Source: an uncultured Paracoccaceae bacterium
GTDB taxonomy: Bacteria > Pseudomonadota > Alphaproteobacteria > Rhodobacterales > Rhodobacteraceae
Assembly: GCA_947499715.1 (NCBI GenBank)
Contig: CANMPL010000006.1
Location: forward strand, 62,001 to 126,000
Direction of reading: 5' to 3'
DNA length: 64,000 nucleotides
Shown: piece after piece, positions 33,596-42,523 of the stretch
How positions within the stretch are numbered: the first letter of the stretch is position 1
Layout of the letters: each line of letters starts with the position of its first letter
Notes under the pieces: model-generated
Told to the model about the DNA's origin: nothing
Database searches by the model: none
What the model saw: only the letters and a program-made list of their open reading frames with translations
Made by a program: the position numbers and the translations under genes

Positions 33596-33748
33596 GAACC
33601 GAACCCTCCACGTTGTGGCAAAACGGGCCACAACCTATACGTCACTCTATTAGTTGACCCTGAAAAGCAAAGAAACCCTGTATATTCAATGTCTGTTCAC
33701 GCTATGACGTGTAAACAATAGTCGAACCTGGGCAGGACCGTTTCCCAT

Positions 33749-35326
33749 ATGGCAAAAATCGCCTTCATTTTGCTGTGCCACAAGGACCCCGACGCCATTG
33801 TGCAGCAGGCAGAGCAGTTGACGGCTGCGGGCGACTATATTGCGATTCACTTTGATGCCCGCGCGCCAAAGGCCGCATTCGCCCAGATCCAGGATGCATT
33901 GGCGGGCAATCCAAATGTCACTTTTGCAACCAAGCGCATCAAATGCGGATGGGGAGAATGGTCGCTGGTGCAGGCCACGCTCTATGCTGTTGAGGCGGCA
34001 GAGGCGGCGTTCCCGCGGGCCACGCATTTCTACATGGTCTCTGGAGATTGCATGGCAATCAAATCGGCTGCCTTTGCCCATGCGTTTCTTGACGCAGATG
34101 ACGTCGATTACGTCGAAAGTTTCGACTACCACGAGAGTAATTGGATCAAGACGGGCTGGCGCGAAGAGCGTCTGATTTATCGGCACATCTTTAACGAGCG
34201 CACCCAAAAGGCCCTGTTCTACGGCAGCTTTAAGCTGCAGCGGGCCCTTGGCCTGACTCGGAAGATCCCAAGCGATATTCAGGTGATGATTGGCAGCCAA
34301 TGGTGGTGCCTGCGCCGCCGCACGATCGAAGCGATCTTGGAGTTTACCAAGAAGCGCCGCGATGTGATGCGGTTTTTCCGCACGACCTGGATCCCGGACG
34401 AAACGTTTTTTCAAACGCTGGTACGTCACCTTGTGCCCGGACGCGAGATCAAGGCGCGCACACTGACGTTTCTGATGTTCACGGATTATGGGATGCCGGT
34501 GACGTTCTACAATGATCACTATGACTTGCTGCTGTCGCAGGATGCGCTTTTTGCCCGCAAGATCAGCCCGGAAGCAAAAGAGCTCAAGTCACGGTTGGGC
34601 GCGCTTTATGCCTCTGGCCGGGATGATTTCAAGATCTCGGACGAGGGGCGCAGCCTTTTCAAATTCTTGACCGGTCGGGGCCGGGTTGGTCGGCGCTTTG
34701 CCACCCGGTTTTGGGAAACCGAGACATCATTGGGTCATGACCGCGAATTATTGATTGTGGCTTGTAAAAAGTGGCATGTTGCCAAACGGTTACTGGGCGG
34801 GGTCAAGCATTTCACCAATATTCCGGCGGTCGAATATCTGTTCAACGAGGAAGATACCGAGATGCCCGATCTGGGCGGCATCCAATCGACGTTGGCGAAA
34901 CGGACCCGGCACCGGCGGGCCTTGATGCGGATGTTGTTTGATCATCACGCATCGGATCGGATGATCATCTGCCTTGATACGGCGAACTTTGATCTGATGC
35001 AGGATTTCTTTGCCGACCGCGCCACGACCCGCCTGCTTGAGGTCGAGTGTGATATGACAGACGAATACCTTGCCGGGCACGCACGACGTGTGGGGCTGGC
35101 GGGGGATCAGACGTCAGATGATGCGATTGCGCAGATTTTGCCGACCATCCGCTACGATGTCGTCTTTGAAAGTGACCGCATTCGCGACGCCAACTTCCCG
35201 CATCATCACCGTATTCGTCAGAACTGGGATGTGGATCGTAACGCGGGTGAGCTTGCCAAATTCCTAAGCGTGAATGATGAAACCGCCAAGTCAATTGCCG
35301 AAACACCACATCTTTTTGTCGATTAA
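33749..35326 (+). CDS. Core-2/I-branching type glycosyltransferase with DUF5928 domain
   Basis: A 525-residue cytoplasmic protein. The first ~260 residues match GT14 (beta-1,6-N-acetylglucosaminyltransferase-like): AFILLCHKDPDAIVQQAEQL, CGWGEWSLVQATLYAVEAA, YMVSGDCMAI (metal/nucleotide-sugar region), GSQWWCLRR and TWIPDETFFQTL. The remaining half matches DUF5928, a domain found fused to it in roseobacters and of unknown role; the region VACKKWHVAKRLLGGVKH and DHHASDRMIICLDT resembles a P-loop-less transferase. It likely builds a branched surface glycan. The hit gene follows at 9 bp. Confidence 0.85.
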   Translation: MAKIAFILLCHKDPDAIVQQAEQLTAAGDYIAIHFDARAPKAAFAQIQDALAGNPNVTFATKRIKCGWGEWSLVQATLYAVEAAEAAFPRATHFYMVSGDCMAIKSAAFAHAFLDADDVDYVESFDYHESNWIKTGWREERLIYRHIFNERTQKALFYGSFKLQRALGLTRKIPSDIQVMIGSQWWCLRRRTIEAILEFTKKRRDVMRFFRTTWIPDETFFQTLVRHLVPGREIKARTLTFLMFTDYGMPVTFYNDHYDLLLSQDALFARKISPEAKELKSRLGALYASGRDDFKISDEGRSLFKFLTGRGRVGRRFATRFWETETSLGHDRELLIVACKKWHVAKRLLGGVKHFTNIPAVEYLFNEEDTEMPDLGGIQSTLAKRTRHRRALMRMLFDHHASDRMIICLDTANFDLMQDFFADRATTRLLEVECDMTDEYLAGHARRVGLAGDQTSDDAIAQILPTIRYDVVFESDRIRDANFPHHHRIRQNWDVDRNAGELAKFLSVNDETAKSIAETPHLFVD

Positions 35327-35335
35327 GGAGCCCCC

Positions 35336-35698
35336 ATGTTCGACTATGACGACCAGAACATTTTTGCCAAAATCCTACGCGGCGAAATCCCCAATCAGAC
35401 TGTGTTCGAGAGCGATCATGCGTTGGCGTTTAACGATATCAACCCACAAGCGCCTGTGCATGTGCTGGTGATCCCCAAGGGGCCCTATGTGTCGCTCGAC
35501 CACTTTGCCGGCGCGGCCTCGCCTGCGGAACAGGCCGGGTTCTTTGCCGCGGTCGCGGAGGTTTGCAAAATCACCGGGGTTGATGCCGGTTTTCGCGCGA
35601 TTGCCAATACGCGCACCCATGGTGTGCAGGATGTGCCGCATTTTCACCTGCATATCATTGGCGGTGTGCAATTGGGGCGGATGCTTCCGGCCGGGTGA
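35336..35698 (+). CDS. HIT-family (HINT-like) hydrolase
   Basis: A 120-residue histidine-triad protein hydrolysing nucleoside phosphoramidates or related compounds. It starts MFDYDDQNIFAKILRGEIP, has the FNDINPQAPVHVLVIPK segment and the triad HFHLHII (H-x-H-x-H) near residue 108. AAGGAG precedes the ATG by six bases and overlaps the stop of the glycosyltransferase gene, so the two are probably co-transcribed. Confidence 0.93.
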   Translation: MFDYDDQNIFAKILRGEIPNQTVFESDHALAFNDINPQAPVHVLVIPKGPYVSLDHFAGAASPAEQAGFFAAVAEVCKITGVDAGFRAIANTRTHGVQDVPHFHLHIIGGVQLGRMLPAG

Positions 35699-35704
35699 CG
35701 CTAT

Positions 35705-35744
35705 TTGCCCCAAGGGGCAAAAGCGCCCCACCCACCCGGAACCT
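35705..35744. repeat. Hairpin plus 28-bp repeat, copy 1
   Basis: TTGCCCC/GGGGCAA forms a hairpin at 35705-35720, followed by GCAAAAGCGCCCCACCCACC and CGGAACCT (35717-35744). The 28-base block recurs at 53042-53069 with three A/G differences. Both copies sit at the 3' end of minus-strand genes. Confidence 0.55.
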
Positions 35745-36672
35745 AACGCGCTGCGGTCAACGACAAAAAGACGTCTTCAAGATCAGGTTGTTCGGTGGTG
35801 ACGTCGCGCAGGGAGATACCGGCTTGCGTGAGGTGACTGATAATTTCGCCCGCCGTGACCGCGCTGGATTTGTAGGAAAACGCAAGGCGTCCGTCATCGC
35901 GACGTTGCAGGGTGACACCATCGGGCAAGTTCAATTTGGGATCGGGCGTGTCGGAGGTGATGACAAGGGTCTTTTGATCGAGCGTTCCCAGCAGGTTCGC
36001 GGTTGTGTCGCGGACAATCATCTCTCCGTGGTTGATGATCGCGATTTCGTCGCACATGGCTTCGGCTTCTTCGAGGTAATGCGTGGTCAGGATGATCGTC
36101 TTCCCGGCCCGATTGAGGTCGCGGACATTGTCCCACAGCATGTTGCGTAGCGAGATATCCACCCCGGCGGTTGGTTCATCAAGCACAAGGATATTGGGAT
36201 CGTGGACAAGGGCCTTGCCCAGCAAAAGACGCCGCCGCATCCCGCCGGAAAGCGATCTTGCATATGCCTCTGCCTTGTCAGAAAGGCCAATGAGTTCAAG
36301 GATTTCGTCGGTCCGGCGTTGTGACTTTGGCACGCCATAAAGCCCTGCTTGCACGTCCAGTGACCCACGCGGGGTAAAGAAAGGATCAAGGTTGGGTTCT
36401 TGCGGCATGATGCCGATGGCGGCACGGCTTTGACGGGGGTTCACGTCCTGGTCGAAGCCCCAGATTTTCACGCGGCCAGCGGTCTTGTTGACCAGCCCGG
36501 CAAGGATGTTGATCAGCGTCGATTTACCCGCACCATTTGGCCCCAGAAGGCCAAAGATCGACCCACGCGGGATGTTCAGATCGACACCTTTGAGCGCCTG
36601 TTTTTCTGGTGCGCGGCCTGTCGCGGCATAAGTCTTGGCGAGACCTGAAATTTCAAGCGCATGATCGGTCAT
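35743..36672 (-). CDS. ABC transporter ATP-binding protein (ABC-2 exporter type)
   Basis: A 309-residue ATPase of the DrrA/CcmA-like group. Seen: Walker A GPNGAGKST, Q-loop MPQEP, signature LSGGMRRRL, Walker B LVLDEP with AGVD (instead of TSGLD), and ILTTHYLEEAE. A C-terminal ~80-residue regulatory domain follows. ABC-2 transporters need a membrane partner, but none is adjacent; the nearest genes are hit and a zinc-finger protein. The start MTDHALEI at 36672 is chosen by family fit. Substrate unknown. Confidence 0.85.
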   Translation of the reverse strand: MTDHALEISGLAKTYAATGRAPEKQALKGVDLNIPRGSIFGLLGPNGAGKSTLINILAGLVNKTAGRVKIWGFDQDVNPRQSRAAIGIMPQEPNLDPFFTPRGSLDVQAGLYGVPKSQRRTDEILELIGLSDKAEAYARSLSGGMRRRLLLGKALVHDPNILVLDEPTAGVDISLRNMLWDNVRDLNRAGKTIILTTHYLEEAEAMCDEIAIINHGEMIVRDTTANLLGTLDQKTLVITSDTPDPKLNLPDGVTLQRRDDGRLAFSYKSSAVTAGEIISHLTQAGISLRDVTTEQPDLEDVFLSLTAAR

Positions 36673-36758
36673 TGTCGTCTTTCCACCGGGGCTGGGTCGT
36701 ATTACTGTCGTGTTCAGATATTGCGGGGCAGCCCCGCGACAACAGACAGGCCTGATCC

Positions 36759-36938
36759 ATGACACGTCCCGCACCGGAAACCAAGATCGTCCACGATTGG
36801 CGCATTGCCTGCGATGGGGGCGAAGGCGGCTTGGGCCACCCGCGCGTCTGGTTGCAGATCCCAAGCGACCATGGCTGGGTCGAATGCCCTTATTGCGATG
36901 CAAAATATGTGCACGCCGAATTTGAAGGCAAAGTCTGA
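36759..36938 (+). CDS. Small zinc-finger protein, zf-CHCC family
   Basis: A 59-residue protein homologous to the C-terminal zinc-finger of the complex I accessory subunit NDUFS6. Zinc ligands seen are Cys18, His27, Cys43 and Cys46 ([13 protein letters not shown] and [10 protein letters not shown]). Too short for most gene finders. In alphaproteobacteria such proteins are near or required for complex I. It lies between the ABC ATPase and polA, on the polA strand. Confidence 0.85.
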   Translation: MTRPAPETKIVHDWRIACDGGEGGLGHPRVWLQIPSDHGWVECPYCDAKYVHAEFEGKV

Positions 36939-37000
36939 TCTGACTGGCCCCCTTTGGCCGTTCATGGCAGAACCATGGGGCGCGACAAGGGGGAATGAAG

Positions 37001-39799
37001 ATGACGACATTCGGCAAGGGATGCCACCTGCATCTGATTGATGGCTCTGCCTTCATTTTCCGCGCCTATCACGCGCTGCCGCCTTTGACGCGCAAGTCCG
37101 ATGGTTTGCCGGTCGGGGCGGTCAGTGGTTTTGTGAACATGTTGCAGCGCTATATCGAAGGTAACACCGGGGCTGACGCCGCGACACATGTGGCGGTGAT
37201 TTTCGACAAGGGCAGCCATACGTTTCGCAATGATATGTATGACCTATACAAAGCGAACCGGGATGAGATGCCACAGGATCTGCGCCCGCAGATGCCGCTG
37301 ACGCGGGATGCGACGCGCGCCTTCAACATTGCCTGTGAAGAGATTGAGGGGTTCGAGGCCGACGACATCATCGCCACCTTGGCGCATCAGGCGCGGAACG
37401 CCGGTGGGCGGGTCACGATCCTGAGTTCCGACAAGGACCTGATGCAGCTTGTGGGTGGCGGGGTCGAAATGCTGGACCCGATGAAGAACAAGCGGATCGA
37501 CAGCGAGGGCGTCGTTGAAAAGTTCGGCGTTGGACCAGAACGGGTTGTCGATGTGCAGGCGCTCGCCGGGGACAGTGTGGACAATGTGCCGGGCGCGCCG
37601 GGGATCGGGATCAAAACAGCCGCGCTCTTGATCAATGAATACGGGGATTTGGAGACGCTGCTGGATCGCGCGGGCGAGATCAAACAGCCAAAGCGGCGCG
37701 AGTCCTTGCTGGACAACCGGGCCCAGATCGAGCTGTCCAAGCGGCTTGTGCAGCTGGATTGCGACATGGATTTGCCGTTTGACCTTGATAGCCTTGAGAT
37801 CCGGGAGCCCGAGCCAGATGTGCTGCTCGGGTTTTTGGCGCAGATGGAGTTTCGCACGGTCACCAAGCGGATTGCCGACAAGCTGGGGCTAGAGGCCCCG
37901 GTGATCGAAGCGACACTCGCACCGTCAGAAGAGGCCGCGCAGCCCGAAGAAAAGCCATTTAATCCAGAAGCTTACGAATGCGTGCGCGATGCAGCAGCCT
38001 TGCAAGTCTGGATCGACCGGATCCGCGAACGTGGCTATGTGGCCGTCGATACCGAGACGACGGCGCTGAACGAAATGCGCGCCGAATTGGTGGGCATATC
38101 GCTTTGCGTAGAGCCGGGCGAGGCTTGTTATATCCCACTGACCCACAAGGCAGGCGGTGCGGATGATTTGTTTGGGTCCGACGATCTGGCCGAAGGGCAG
38201 ATGCCGTTTGATGAATGCCTTGCGATGCTGGGGCCCGTGCTTGAGGACGAAAGCGTTCTGAAAATCGGGCAGAACATGAAATACGACGCCAAGATTTTCG
38301 CGCGGAACGGCATCACCGTGGCCCCGGTTGATGACACGATGCTGCTATCCTATGCGATGCATGCAGGAGAGCATAATCACGGCATGGATCTTTTGTCCGA
38401 ACGCTACCTTGGGCATACGCCAATTCCGATTAAGCCTCTGTTAGGAAGCGGAAAATCCGCGATCACTTTTGACCGGGTCGGGGTTGACGATGCGGTGAAA
38501 TATGCCGCTGAAGACGCCGATATTACGCTGCGGCTTTGGCAGCTGCTGAAGCCGAAATTGCACACCCGCAAGGTCACGACGGTCTATGAAACGCTTGAAC
38601 GTCCCCTGATCCCCGTGCTGGCCGAGATGGAGATGGCGGGCATTAAAGTGGATCGCGATACGCTGTCGCGGAAGTCGAATGCGTTCAGTCAGAAGATGGC
38701 GGGGCTGGAGGATGAGATTCAGGAAAAGGCCGGGCGCAAGTTCAATGTAGGCTCCCCCAAGCAGTTGGGTGAAATCCTGTTTGACGAGCTGGCATTGCCG
38801 GGCGGCAAGAAGGGTAAGACAGGGGCCTATTCGACAGGCGCTGATATCCTCGAGGATCTTGCGACAGAGCATGAGATTCCGGGGCTTATTCTGGACTGGC
38901 GGCAGCTATCAAAGCTGAAGTCGACCTATACCGATGCGCTGCAGGAACACATCAACGCAGAGACGGGGCGCGTTCATACGTCGTACTCGATTGCCGGGGC
39001 CAACACGGGGCGGTTGGCATCGACTGATCCGAATTTGCAGAACATTCCCGTGCGCAGCGAAGAAGGTCGCCGGATCCGAGAGGCGTTTATCGCTGAAGAC
39101 GGCAAGGTGCTGGTATCTCTCGACTATTCCCAGATTGAGCTTCGGATCCTCGCCCATGTCGCAGGCATCGAAGAGCTGAAACAGGCCTTCCGTGATGGGG
39201 TGGATATCCACGCACTGACCGCGTCAGAGATGTTTAACGTGCCGTTAGCAGAGATGACCGCTGATGTGCGTCGCCAGGCCAAGGCGATCAACTTTGGCGT
39301 GATTTATGGCATCTCTGGCTTTGGTCTGGCGCGCAATCTGCGCATTCCGCGGACAGAGGCGCAGGGCTTTATTGACCGTTATTTTGAACGCTTTCCCGGC
39401 ATTCGGACCTATATGGACGACACGGTTGCGTTTGCGAAAGAACACGGCTTTGTTCAGACCCTGTTCGGACGTCGGATCAACACGCCAGAGATTAACGCCA
39501 AGGGGCCTCATGCGGGGTTTGCCAAGCGTGCCGCGATCAATGCGCCGATCCAAGGGACTGCCGCCGACGTCATTCGCCGCGCCATGATCCGGATGCCGGA
39601 TGCCATCGCCGAAATCCCCGCGAAAATGCTGCTGCAGGTCCATGACGAGCTTTTGTTCGAGGTGGAAGAAGGCGCGGTTGATGCGCTGGTTGATACCGCA
39701 AGGGACGTGATGGAAAACGCCTCTGACCCTGCTGTCAAACTGGATGTGAAACTCGCCGTGGATGCAGGGCAGGGTGCAAACTGGGCCGAGGCGCACTAG
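37001..39799 (+). CDS. polA: DNA polymerase I
   Basis: PolA fills gaps and removes RNA primers. The 932-residue protein has three domains: the 5' nuclease (about 1-290, LIDGSAFIFRAYHALPP, EADDIIATL, SSDKDLMQL, GDSVDNVPG), the 3'-5' exonuclease (about 330-520, with DTETTALN, so proofreading residues are kept) and the polymerase (about 560-932, with the palm motif VSLDYSQIELRILAH, the O-helix RRQAKAINFGVIYG and QVHDELLFE). The start at 37001 (MTTFGKGCHL) has GGGGG at a good distance; the ATG six bases earlier is too close to it. Confidence 0.97.
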   Translation: MTTFGKGCHLHLIDGSAFIFRAYHALPPLTRKSDGLPVGAVSGFVNMLQRYIEGNTGADAATHVAVIFDKGSHTFRNDMYDLYKANRDEMPQDLRPQMPLTRDATRAFNIACEEIEGFEADDIIATLAHQARNAGGRVTILSSDKDLMQLVGGGVEMLDPMKNKRIDSEGVVEKFGVGPERVVDVQALAGDSVDNVPGAPGIGIKTAALLINEYGDLETLLDRAGEIKQPKRRESLLDNRAQIELSKRLVQLDCDMDLPFDLDSLEIREPEPDVLLGFLAQMEFRTVTKRIADKLGLEAPVIEATLAPSEEAAQPEEKPFNPEAYECVRDAAALQVWIDRIRERGYVAVDTETTALNEMRAELVGISLCVEPGEACYIPLTHKAGGADDLFGSDDLAEGQMPFDECLAMLGPVLEDESVLKIGQNMKYDAKIFARNGITVAPVDDTMLLSYAMHAGEHNHGMDLLSERYLGHTPIPIKPLLGSGKSAITFDRVGVDDAVKYAAEDADITLRLWQLLKPKLHTRKVTTVYETLERPLIPVLAEMEMAGIKVDRDTLSRKSNAFSQKMAGLEDEIQEKAGRKFNVGSPKQLGEILFDELALPGGKKGKTGAYSTGADILEDLATEHEIPGLILDWRQLSKLKSTYTDALQEHINAETGRVHTSYSIAGANTGRLASTDPNLQNIPVRSEEGRRIREAFIAEDGKVLVSLDYSQIELRILAHVAGIEELKQAFRDGVDIHALTASEMFNVPLAEMTADVRRQAKAINFGVIYGISGFGLARNLRIPRTEAQGFIDRYFERFPGIRTYMDDTVAFAKEHGFVQTLFGRRINTPEINAKGPHAGFAKRAAINAPIQGTAADVIRRAMIRMPDAIAEIPAKMLLQVHDELLFEVEEGAVDALVDTARDVMENASDPAVKLDVKLAVDAGQGANWAEAH

Positions 39800-39931
39800 C
39801 GGGGCCTCACCGATCTGTGACAAAGGGATCTGGCTTTTCGGTTCGGTTTTAGTTGGAAACGGACTAAATTCGTCATCAAGACCGACAAATTTAGCGGACT
39901 TGCGCGTTCTATACCGAAAGGAGCCTTGCCG

Positions 39932-40411
39932 ATGTCAAAACTCACCGCGACCCGTCGCCGTTTTATCGCCGCCGCCGCGGCCAGTTTTGCGACCGGCCTG
40001 CTGTCGCCAGCACAGGCACAGGGGCTTGCGCCGACGCCGACCATGCGGGGCGGGGCAAATAACTATCGCCCAGGTGCGCCGGTCGTTGACCGGATCGGTG
40101 GCGGCGGTTTCTGGATGACAGGCACGGTGCGACGTGCCGGGGATGGTGCGGCATTGCCGGGCATTCGCATTCAGGTTTGGGCACATACCACCGAAGGGCA
40201 CGAACGGGACCCGCATAGCCATGGTGCGACGCTGACAGACCCAAATGGTGTTTTCCGACTTGAGATGCCCCAGATCGTGCCCGCCTTTGGGCAAGCGCAC
40301 GGGCACTTGGCCTATGACAGCGGCGCGTTTCAGACGGTGTTCCTGCGGCCGCTGATGGCGAGCTCGCGCGATACCACGCTGAATGCGGATTTTGTGCTGC
40401 AGCCACTGTGA
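39932..40411 (+). CDS. Tat-exported intradiol-dioxygenase-like protein
   Basis: About 159 residues. A twin-arginine signal peptide (TRRRFIAAAAASFATGLLSPAQA, cleavage near residue 29) leads to a beta-rich domain resembling the fold of intradiol ring-cleavage dioxygenases: TGTVRRAGDGAALPGIRIQVWAHTTEG, DPHSHGATLTDPNGVFRLEMP. Candidate iron ligands (His at several positions, one Tyr in HLAYDSG) are present but the usual Tyr-Tyr-His-His set is not clear. AAAGGAG is eight bases before the ATG. Paired with a haem-type membrane protein 16 bp later. Role in periplasmic redox chemistry is inference. Confidence 0.68.
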   Translation: MSKLTATRRRFIAAAAASFATGLLSPAQAQGLAPTPTMRGGANNYRPGAPVVDRIGGGGFWMTGTVRRAGDGAALPGIRIQVWAHTTEGHERDPHSHGATLTDPNGVFRLEMPQIVPAFGQAHGHLAYDSGAFQTVFLRPLMASSRDTTLNADFVLQPL

Positions 40412-40426
40412 CGGATTGAAGGGCAG

Positions 40427-40996
40427 ATGCGTAACGCCCTGATTTGGATCGCTTTATGTGCCATCGTCATTGTGCCGATCGCCCTTGCCGCAGGTAGCCC
40501 ACTGCTGGCGTGGCGGGATCCAATCTATATTTTGGCGGGGTTTGCGGGGATCGTCGGGATGACGCTTCTTTTGGTGCAACCCTTGTTGATCGCCGGGGCC
40601 TTGCCCGGGGTGCATGGGCGGCGGCTTCACCGGGTCGTTGGGATCGGCCTTGTGGTTGCCGTGGTAGTGCATGTGGCAGGGCTGTGGGTCACCAGCCCGC
40701 CCGATGTGATCGACGTGCTTTTGTTTGCCTCCCCCACACCGTTTGGCGTTTGGGGCGCGCTGTCGATGTGGGCGGTTTTTGGCGCCGCATTGGTCGCGAT
40801 TTTGCGCAGACGATTGCGCCCTCGGCTTTGGCGATTGCTGCATATCGGGCTGGCAGTTGTGATCGTGGGGGGAACAATTGCGCATGCCATCCTGATCGAA
40901 GGCACGATGGAGATTGCATCAAAGATCGCGCTAAGCGGCATTATTATATTGATCAATATCAGCGTCTTATCAAAGGCACTGCGTCGCGTCGTTTGA
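40427..40996 (+). CDS. Ferric-reductase-like transmembrane protein (FRE/YedZ type)
   Basis: A 189-residue membrane protein with about six helices. Histidines occur in helix-facing positions such as HRVVGIGLVVAVVVHVAGLWV and HIGLAVVIVGGTIAH, which could ligate two b-type haems, as in ferric reductase-like (MsrQ/YedZ) membrane domains. No FAD/NAD domain is fused. It is 16 bp downstream of the Tat-exported dioxygenase-like gene, suggesting that it supplies electrons to, or works with, that protein. A minus-strand terminator follows. Confidence 0.72.
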   Translation: MRNALIWIALCAIVIVPIALAAGSPLLAWRDPIYILAGFAGIVGMTLLLVQPLLIAGALPGVHGRRLHRVVGIGLVVAVVVHVAGLWVTSPPDVIDVLLFASPTPFGVWGALSMWAVFGAALVAILRRRLRPRLWRLLHIGLAVVIVGGTIAHAILIEGTMEIASKIALSGIIILINISVLSKALRRVV

Positions 40997-40998
40997 TG

Positions 40999-41025
40999 AA
41001 AAAAGGGGCGGGAAGATCCCGCCCC
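40999..41025 (-). terminator. Intrinsic terminator of the small heat-shock gene
   Basis: On the minus strand, GGGGCGGGA (41025-41017) pairs with its complement (41013-41005) around three bases, followed by six T. It lies 26 bp after the sHsp stop. Confidence 0.9.
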
Positions 41026-41050
41026 GTGCAATCATCAAAGCGCCTTTGGC

Positions 41051-41518
41051 TTAGTTGATCTTGTCCGCCTCAATCACATCGGCCCCTTTGGGCGCAGATT
41101 TCGCAATCGCGATGCGGCGAGGTTTTAGAGCCTCTGGCACTTCGCGCACCAGATCAATGTGCAGCATCCCATTTTCATGGGCGGCCCCAGTGACATGGAC
41201 GTGGTCGGCAAGTGTGAACCGACGCTCGAACGCGCGGGTGGCGATGCCACGGTGCAGATATGTCTTTTCCTCGGCCTCATCCGCCTTGCGCGCAGTTACG
41301 ACAAGGGCGCGGTCTTTCACCTCGATCGAGAGGTCTTCGTCACCAAAGCCAGCCACGGCAATGGAGATCCGCCAGCCATCATCGCCGGTCTTTTCAATGT
41401 TGTAAGGGGGGTAGCTGGTGTTGCCCACATCAGCGGCAAGGGTGCGATCCAGAAGGTCAGCGATTTGGTCAAAGCCAACAGTGGCGCGGTGCAGTGGTGT
41501 TAGGTCAAAACGACGCAT
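41051..41518 (-). CDS. Small heat-shock protein (Hsp20/IbpA family)
   Basis: A 155-residue alpha-crystallin-type chaperone that holds unfolding proteins. It starts MRRFDLTPLHRATVGFDQIADLLDR, a segment typical of IbpA-like proteins in this group, and has the alpha-crystallin domain (about 35-125, WRISIAVAGFGDEDLSIEVKDRALVV, AFERRFTLADHVHV and GMLHIDLVREVPE). The ATG at 41518 has AAAGGA eight bases upstream; an in-frame ATG three codons earlier lies on that site. Such genes are often under heat control (RpoH or RNA thermometer), but I see no clear element. Confidence 0.92.
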   Translation of the reverse strand: MRRFDLTPLHRATVGFDQIADLLDRTLAADVGNTSYPPYNIEKTGDDGWRISIAVAGFGDEDLSIEVKDRALVVTARKADEAEEKTYLHRGIATRAFERRFTLADHVHVTGAAHENGMLHIDLVREVPEALKPRRIAIAKSAPKGADVIEADKIN

Positions 41519-41650
41519 TTTGGTCATCCTTTATCAAGCGATAACAGTTATGTAGCCTTCCCATTGGGGACAGGCCGTTGAACGACAGGACCCATCATTG
41601 GCGTCCCGGTAGCTATCATTTGGGGATGGTTTTTGCGGTTTCAAGACCCC

Positions 41651-42466
41651 CTAGGGCCGGACGAATTTTGCGCCTGTCTCGTTGCGCTCACCCATCTGGA
41701 TCAACCGCTGCGAACCGCCCGGTTTTGCTGGGCCAAGGGTTGCAAAATGCTGCAAAAGTTCGCGCAGCGGCGTGTTCAATGATGTCCCGAGAGAGACGTC
41801 TTGCGCGCCCAAAGTGGACATGGACGACACGACCGAGACGATGCGCGGCTTGCCATCCTCAAGCGTAAAAACAGGCGCGCCGCTGGATCCGGGTTCGATA
41901 TCGCAGGTCATGATCACGACGCCCGATTGGCGGCCCATGACGCTGCATACCTCTTGCAGGCTGGCGGCGTTGGCGCGGCCCCGACCATAGGACACAACAC
42001 CGATCTGATCACCACGGCGGGGATCTTCGGCGACCGAAAAAGGCTGCACGCGGGTCAGGCGGATGGATCGGTCAAGTTCAAGCACGGCGATGTCCATCGC
42101 GACACCCCCTGCACGGCCGGATTTGCCGGTGAAAATGTAATCAGGGTGCGCGACAAGACGGTTAACGCCCCGTGACGCCTCTGCCCGGCCACCGCGCAGC
42201 CCGGCGTTGAATTGAAAAGCCGATGCAGGCAACAGGCGACCGTCAGTGCCATAGACACAATGGGCCGCCGTGAGGATCAGACGTTCTTGGATTAATGCAG
42301 CGGTGCAGAAGCCTGTGCCGTCGATATCGAGCCGCCCAACGCCTTCCCAGCCGCGCGAAGCCTCGCCTGTTTCAAGCGTCACAAGGGCGGTTTCTTCCGC
42401 GTTCTGAGCCTGAGCAGGGCCAAATAGACCCGCAAAAAGTGCTGCTATGACAACAAGATACCGCAT
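41651..42466 (-). CDS. Exported trypsin-like serine protease
   Basis: A 271-residue S1-family protease. Signal peptide to about residue 20 (FAGLFGPAQA). The catalytic triad is complete: His in LTAAHCVYG, Asp in MDIAVLEL, Ser in PGSSGAPVF. Cysteines in GFCTAAL/AAHC and VCSV/TCDI suit two disulfides. The gene is monocistronic, between the sHsp gene and glcDEF. Possible role in envelope quality control; there is no PDZ domain, so it is not DegP-like. Confidence 0.88.
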   Translation of the reverse strand: MRYLVVIAALFAGLFGPAQAQNAEETALVTLETGEASRGWEGVGRLDIDGTGFCTAALIQERLILTAAHCVYGTDGRLLPASAFQFNAGLRGGRAEASRGVNRLVAHPDYIFTGKSGRAGGVAMDIAVLELDRSIRLTRVQPFSVAEDPRRGDQIGVVSYGRGRANAASLQEVCSVMGRQSGVVIMTCDIEPGSSGAPVFTLEDGKPRIVSVVSSMSTLGAQDVSLGTSLNTPLRELLQHFATLGPAKPGGSQRLIQMGERNETGAKFVRP

Positions 42467-42523
42467 GAACTCTCCTACCACGATGGCGGCAAGGTAGAGG
42501 GCTGTTTAGGCAATATTAAGGCA

